In this document: positions 62,183-64,000 of the stretch, in pieces | Position numbering within the stretch: the first letter of the stretch is position 1 | How the letters are laid out: the number at the start of each line of letters is the position of its first letter | NCBI GenBank assembly: GCA_928212115.1 | Contig: CAKMRJ010003334.1 | Span: 95,357,397 to 95,421,396, forward strand | Origin: Lactuca virosa | Taxonomy: Eukaryota > Streptophyta > Magnoliopsida > Asterales > Asteraceae | Direction of reading: 5' to 3' | DNA: 64,000 nucleotides | Notes under the pieces: generated by a model | Told to the model about the DNA's origin: nothing | What the model saw: the letters and a program-made list of their open reading frames with translations, nothing else | Databases searched by the model: none | Position numbers and translations under genes: made by a program

Positions 62183-62857
62183 GGGAAAATGACTTATTTG
62201 GGTAATTAACTATTGTCTTTGTATTCATTTGGTCACTTTCCTTTTTTTTGTATTTGATTTACTATTAAACTTGTTGTAGGTGTTCACAGAAACCATTGAA
62301 ACCGGCTATTGAAGGTTTCCGGCAATTTCTTATCTCCGGCGACTCTCCGGTCGTCTTCTCCGGCGAGCCTCCGGCAAAAATGAGTTTTCCGACGGATCCT
62401 TGGGTCTCGGCTGGATGACTTACAGCAGCAGCAAGCAGGAGGAGGTGGTGATGGTGGTTTACCGGCGGCAAAAAAGAGGTGGCACGTGGGTTCCGGTGAT
62501 GGCAGGAGGAGGTGGCAGGTGGCTTGTTGCCTCATCCTTTCTTCGTTTTTCTGACAGCAAATCGACAGGAGGGAGAGAGGGGAGGGTGGAGAAAGCTAAG
62601 CAGCAGCACCAGCGGTCGGTGCCGCTTAGATGGCAGTTGAGAAAAGTCTGCCGGAAAAACTCATTTTTGCCGGAGGCTCGCCGGAGAAGACGACCGGAGA
62701 GTCGTCGAAGATAAGAAATTGTCGGAAACCTTCAATAGTCAGTTTCAATGGTTTCTGTGAACACCTACAACAAGATCAATGGTAAATAAGATACAAAAAA
62801 AAAGTGAACAAATGAATACAAAGGCAATAGTTAATTACCCACATAAGTCATTTTCCC
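62183..62857. mobile_element. Mutator-type hairpin element with GC-rich captured core
   Basis: Ends GGGAAAATGACTTAT match the 56534 element. Flanks AATTTTGAT and GATTTTGAC are a 9 bp duplication with two mismatches. The inverted arms are about 230 bases each, extending through GTGTTCACAGAAACCATTGA, CCGGCGAGCCTCCGGC and AAAATGAGTTTTCCG. The 200-base centre is GC-rich and CAGCAG/GGAGGTGG-rich, unlike the AT-rich surroundings, and may derive from a host gene. Frames through it are low-complexity and not convincing. Confidence 0.8.
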
Positions 62858-63431
62858 GATTTTGACTAATTTGACTTCTTTTCTTATGCAATCTTTTGAG
62901 ATTTCTATCTAATATAGCTACAAGTTCTTCTATATTTTGAACATCGTTATCATTATGGATGTTTGATGTTTTCTTCTCATGCTAAACATGTGGTATTATG
63001 AATACCTTGTAACTCAAGTGGTAGATCTAATCGGTATGGTTTTTATCTGATTCTTTCTAACACGTTAAAGGGTCATGAAAACGGGGATTAATTTCCACGC
63101 TTTCCAAATCTAATCAGTCATTTCCAAGGTGATGTCGTAAGCATAAATTTGTCGCTCAACTAGAACTCAATTGGACGTCTGTTCTAGCCAACAAAAAAGA
63201 GTTGTGCACTTTCGTCCATAAAAAACTTTAATTAGTGAATTGCCAATAAATTCACTATTCCAATATTAGACCACCATATATTCATAACATGTCTCGTTTA
63301 TTAACGAAGTTTCTAAATTATCTTCTAATGCATTCTACTTTTAGAAAATCTTATCAATATAATACATGCAAAAATCTTATCGATATAATATACTCTCTAT
63401 ACATTGATGTTTATTCACATTGAGCATCGGA

Positions 63432-63613
63432 AAAAGAGCAGTCTGACGACTTAAAAGGGTAACAAACTTTCAACTTTGTTCACATTTACCCACTAAATAT
63501 TTTTCCGTGCTTTGTTTACCAATGAATTATTCAAAATTATTCACATTTTACCCATATAACTATTTGTAAACAAGATTGAAAGTTTGTTACCCATTCAAGT
63601 CATTATCTCTTTT
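63432..63613. mobile_element. Short inverted-repeat MITE, copy B
   Basis: Inverted arms contain ACTTAAAAGGGTAACAAACT on the left and AGTTTGTTACCCATTCAAGT on the right, with TTCACATTTACCC-like blocks inside. It is the same family as 61830-62056 but shorter. Confidence 0.65.
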
Positions 63614-64000
63614 GGTTCGTTATTCCAAAACAAGTTGGATCTAAAACATTTCCTTAATAATTCATTTCTATAAAATTTATGCATAAAATGACAATCATTG
63701 ACTATTAATATGCTTAAAACACCCATTGATTAAACATATAAAACAAAAGTAATATTACTATACCAGGCATTTGTTAATGGAAAATAGATGATTTTAGGTT
63801 GAAAACTTGCTAAAATACACAAACCAAAATAATAACTTCTGTGGTTCTTATAACAATTACAAACTACAAATACTGCTCTAACTCTCATACTGGATTTAGA
63901 AAATTATCACATGTCTACCCCATCCCTATTCATATTTACCCTATGAAAGTCGAGACTTTTATCATAAGATAGAGTAATTTATGTTCCTGATCCTTGAGTG
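63614..64000. other. AT-rich intergenic DNA
   Basis: No gene or repeat structure is recognised up to the window end. Confidence 0.5.

Noticed and set aside
62400..62714. 104-residue Gly/Arg-rich plus-strand frame
   Set aside because: It spans the loop and right arm of an inverted-repeat element; low complexity and no family resemblance.
1..64000. tRNA, rRNA or other structured RNA genes
   Set aside because: The only tRNA-like matches are the retrotransposon primer sites; no full tRNA or rRNA was recognised by eye.

Overview
The window is plant nuclear DNA, almost certainly from a dicot. It is AT-rich and packed with nested LTR retrotransposons primed by initiator Met-tRNA (TGGTATCAGAGC primer sites), plus many small TIR transposons. 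The LTR sequences, rich in ACTCGACGAGT and GGGGGAGCCCATGG motifs, resemble those of lettuce-like Asteraceae; that assignment is inference. Only one convincing intact host gene is visible, a single-exon FANTASTIC FOUR (FAF) family gene at 14211-15083 on the minus strand.

Layout. 1-395: repeat DNA with regularly spaced TTTTCGGT boxes, possibly the subterminal part of a CACTA-type transposon. 395-4534: 5' half of a minus-strand copia element (LTR, primer site, gag, protease). 4550-13093: a complete but coding-dead Ty3/gypsy element with about 2 kb LTRs. 13094-15741: host DNA with the FAF gene. 15742-33248: a complete, young, minus-strand Sirevirus-like copia element (308 bp LTRs differing at 4 positions, perfect ATTTT target duplication) with gag, pol and a long env-position ORF. 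33249-34106: relic of a non-LTR element with a restriction-like endonuclease domain. 34107-34882: an LTR plus primer site without a body. 34890-46040: minus-strand gypsy relic, split inside integrase by a complete plus-strand copia element (36699-44307, AATGT target duplication). 46170-49916: a gypsy-type solo LTR and the end of another LTR. 49917-64000: TIR transposons and AT-rich intergenic DNA, including three elements bounded by (TA)n tracts (one holds a host-like exon), two hAT elements with perfect 8 bp duplications, and two related 9 bp-duplication (Mutator-type) elements.

Main observations. First, the 13-N gap at 24970-24982 separates two copies of the same 4.6 kb piece of the Sirevirus. 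The left copy is riddled with single-base indels and the right copy is nearly clean. This looks like two overlapping contig ends that were never merged, so the real element is probably about 12.9 kb rather than 17.5 kb. Second, a cluster of (TA)n-bounded TIR elements shares short termini but not interiors, and one appears to have captured exons. Third, two hairpin arrays in the gypsy element keep a GGGAG loop while their stems change in a compensating way. Fourth, the Sirevirus lies about 420 bp upstream of the FAF TATA box.
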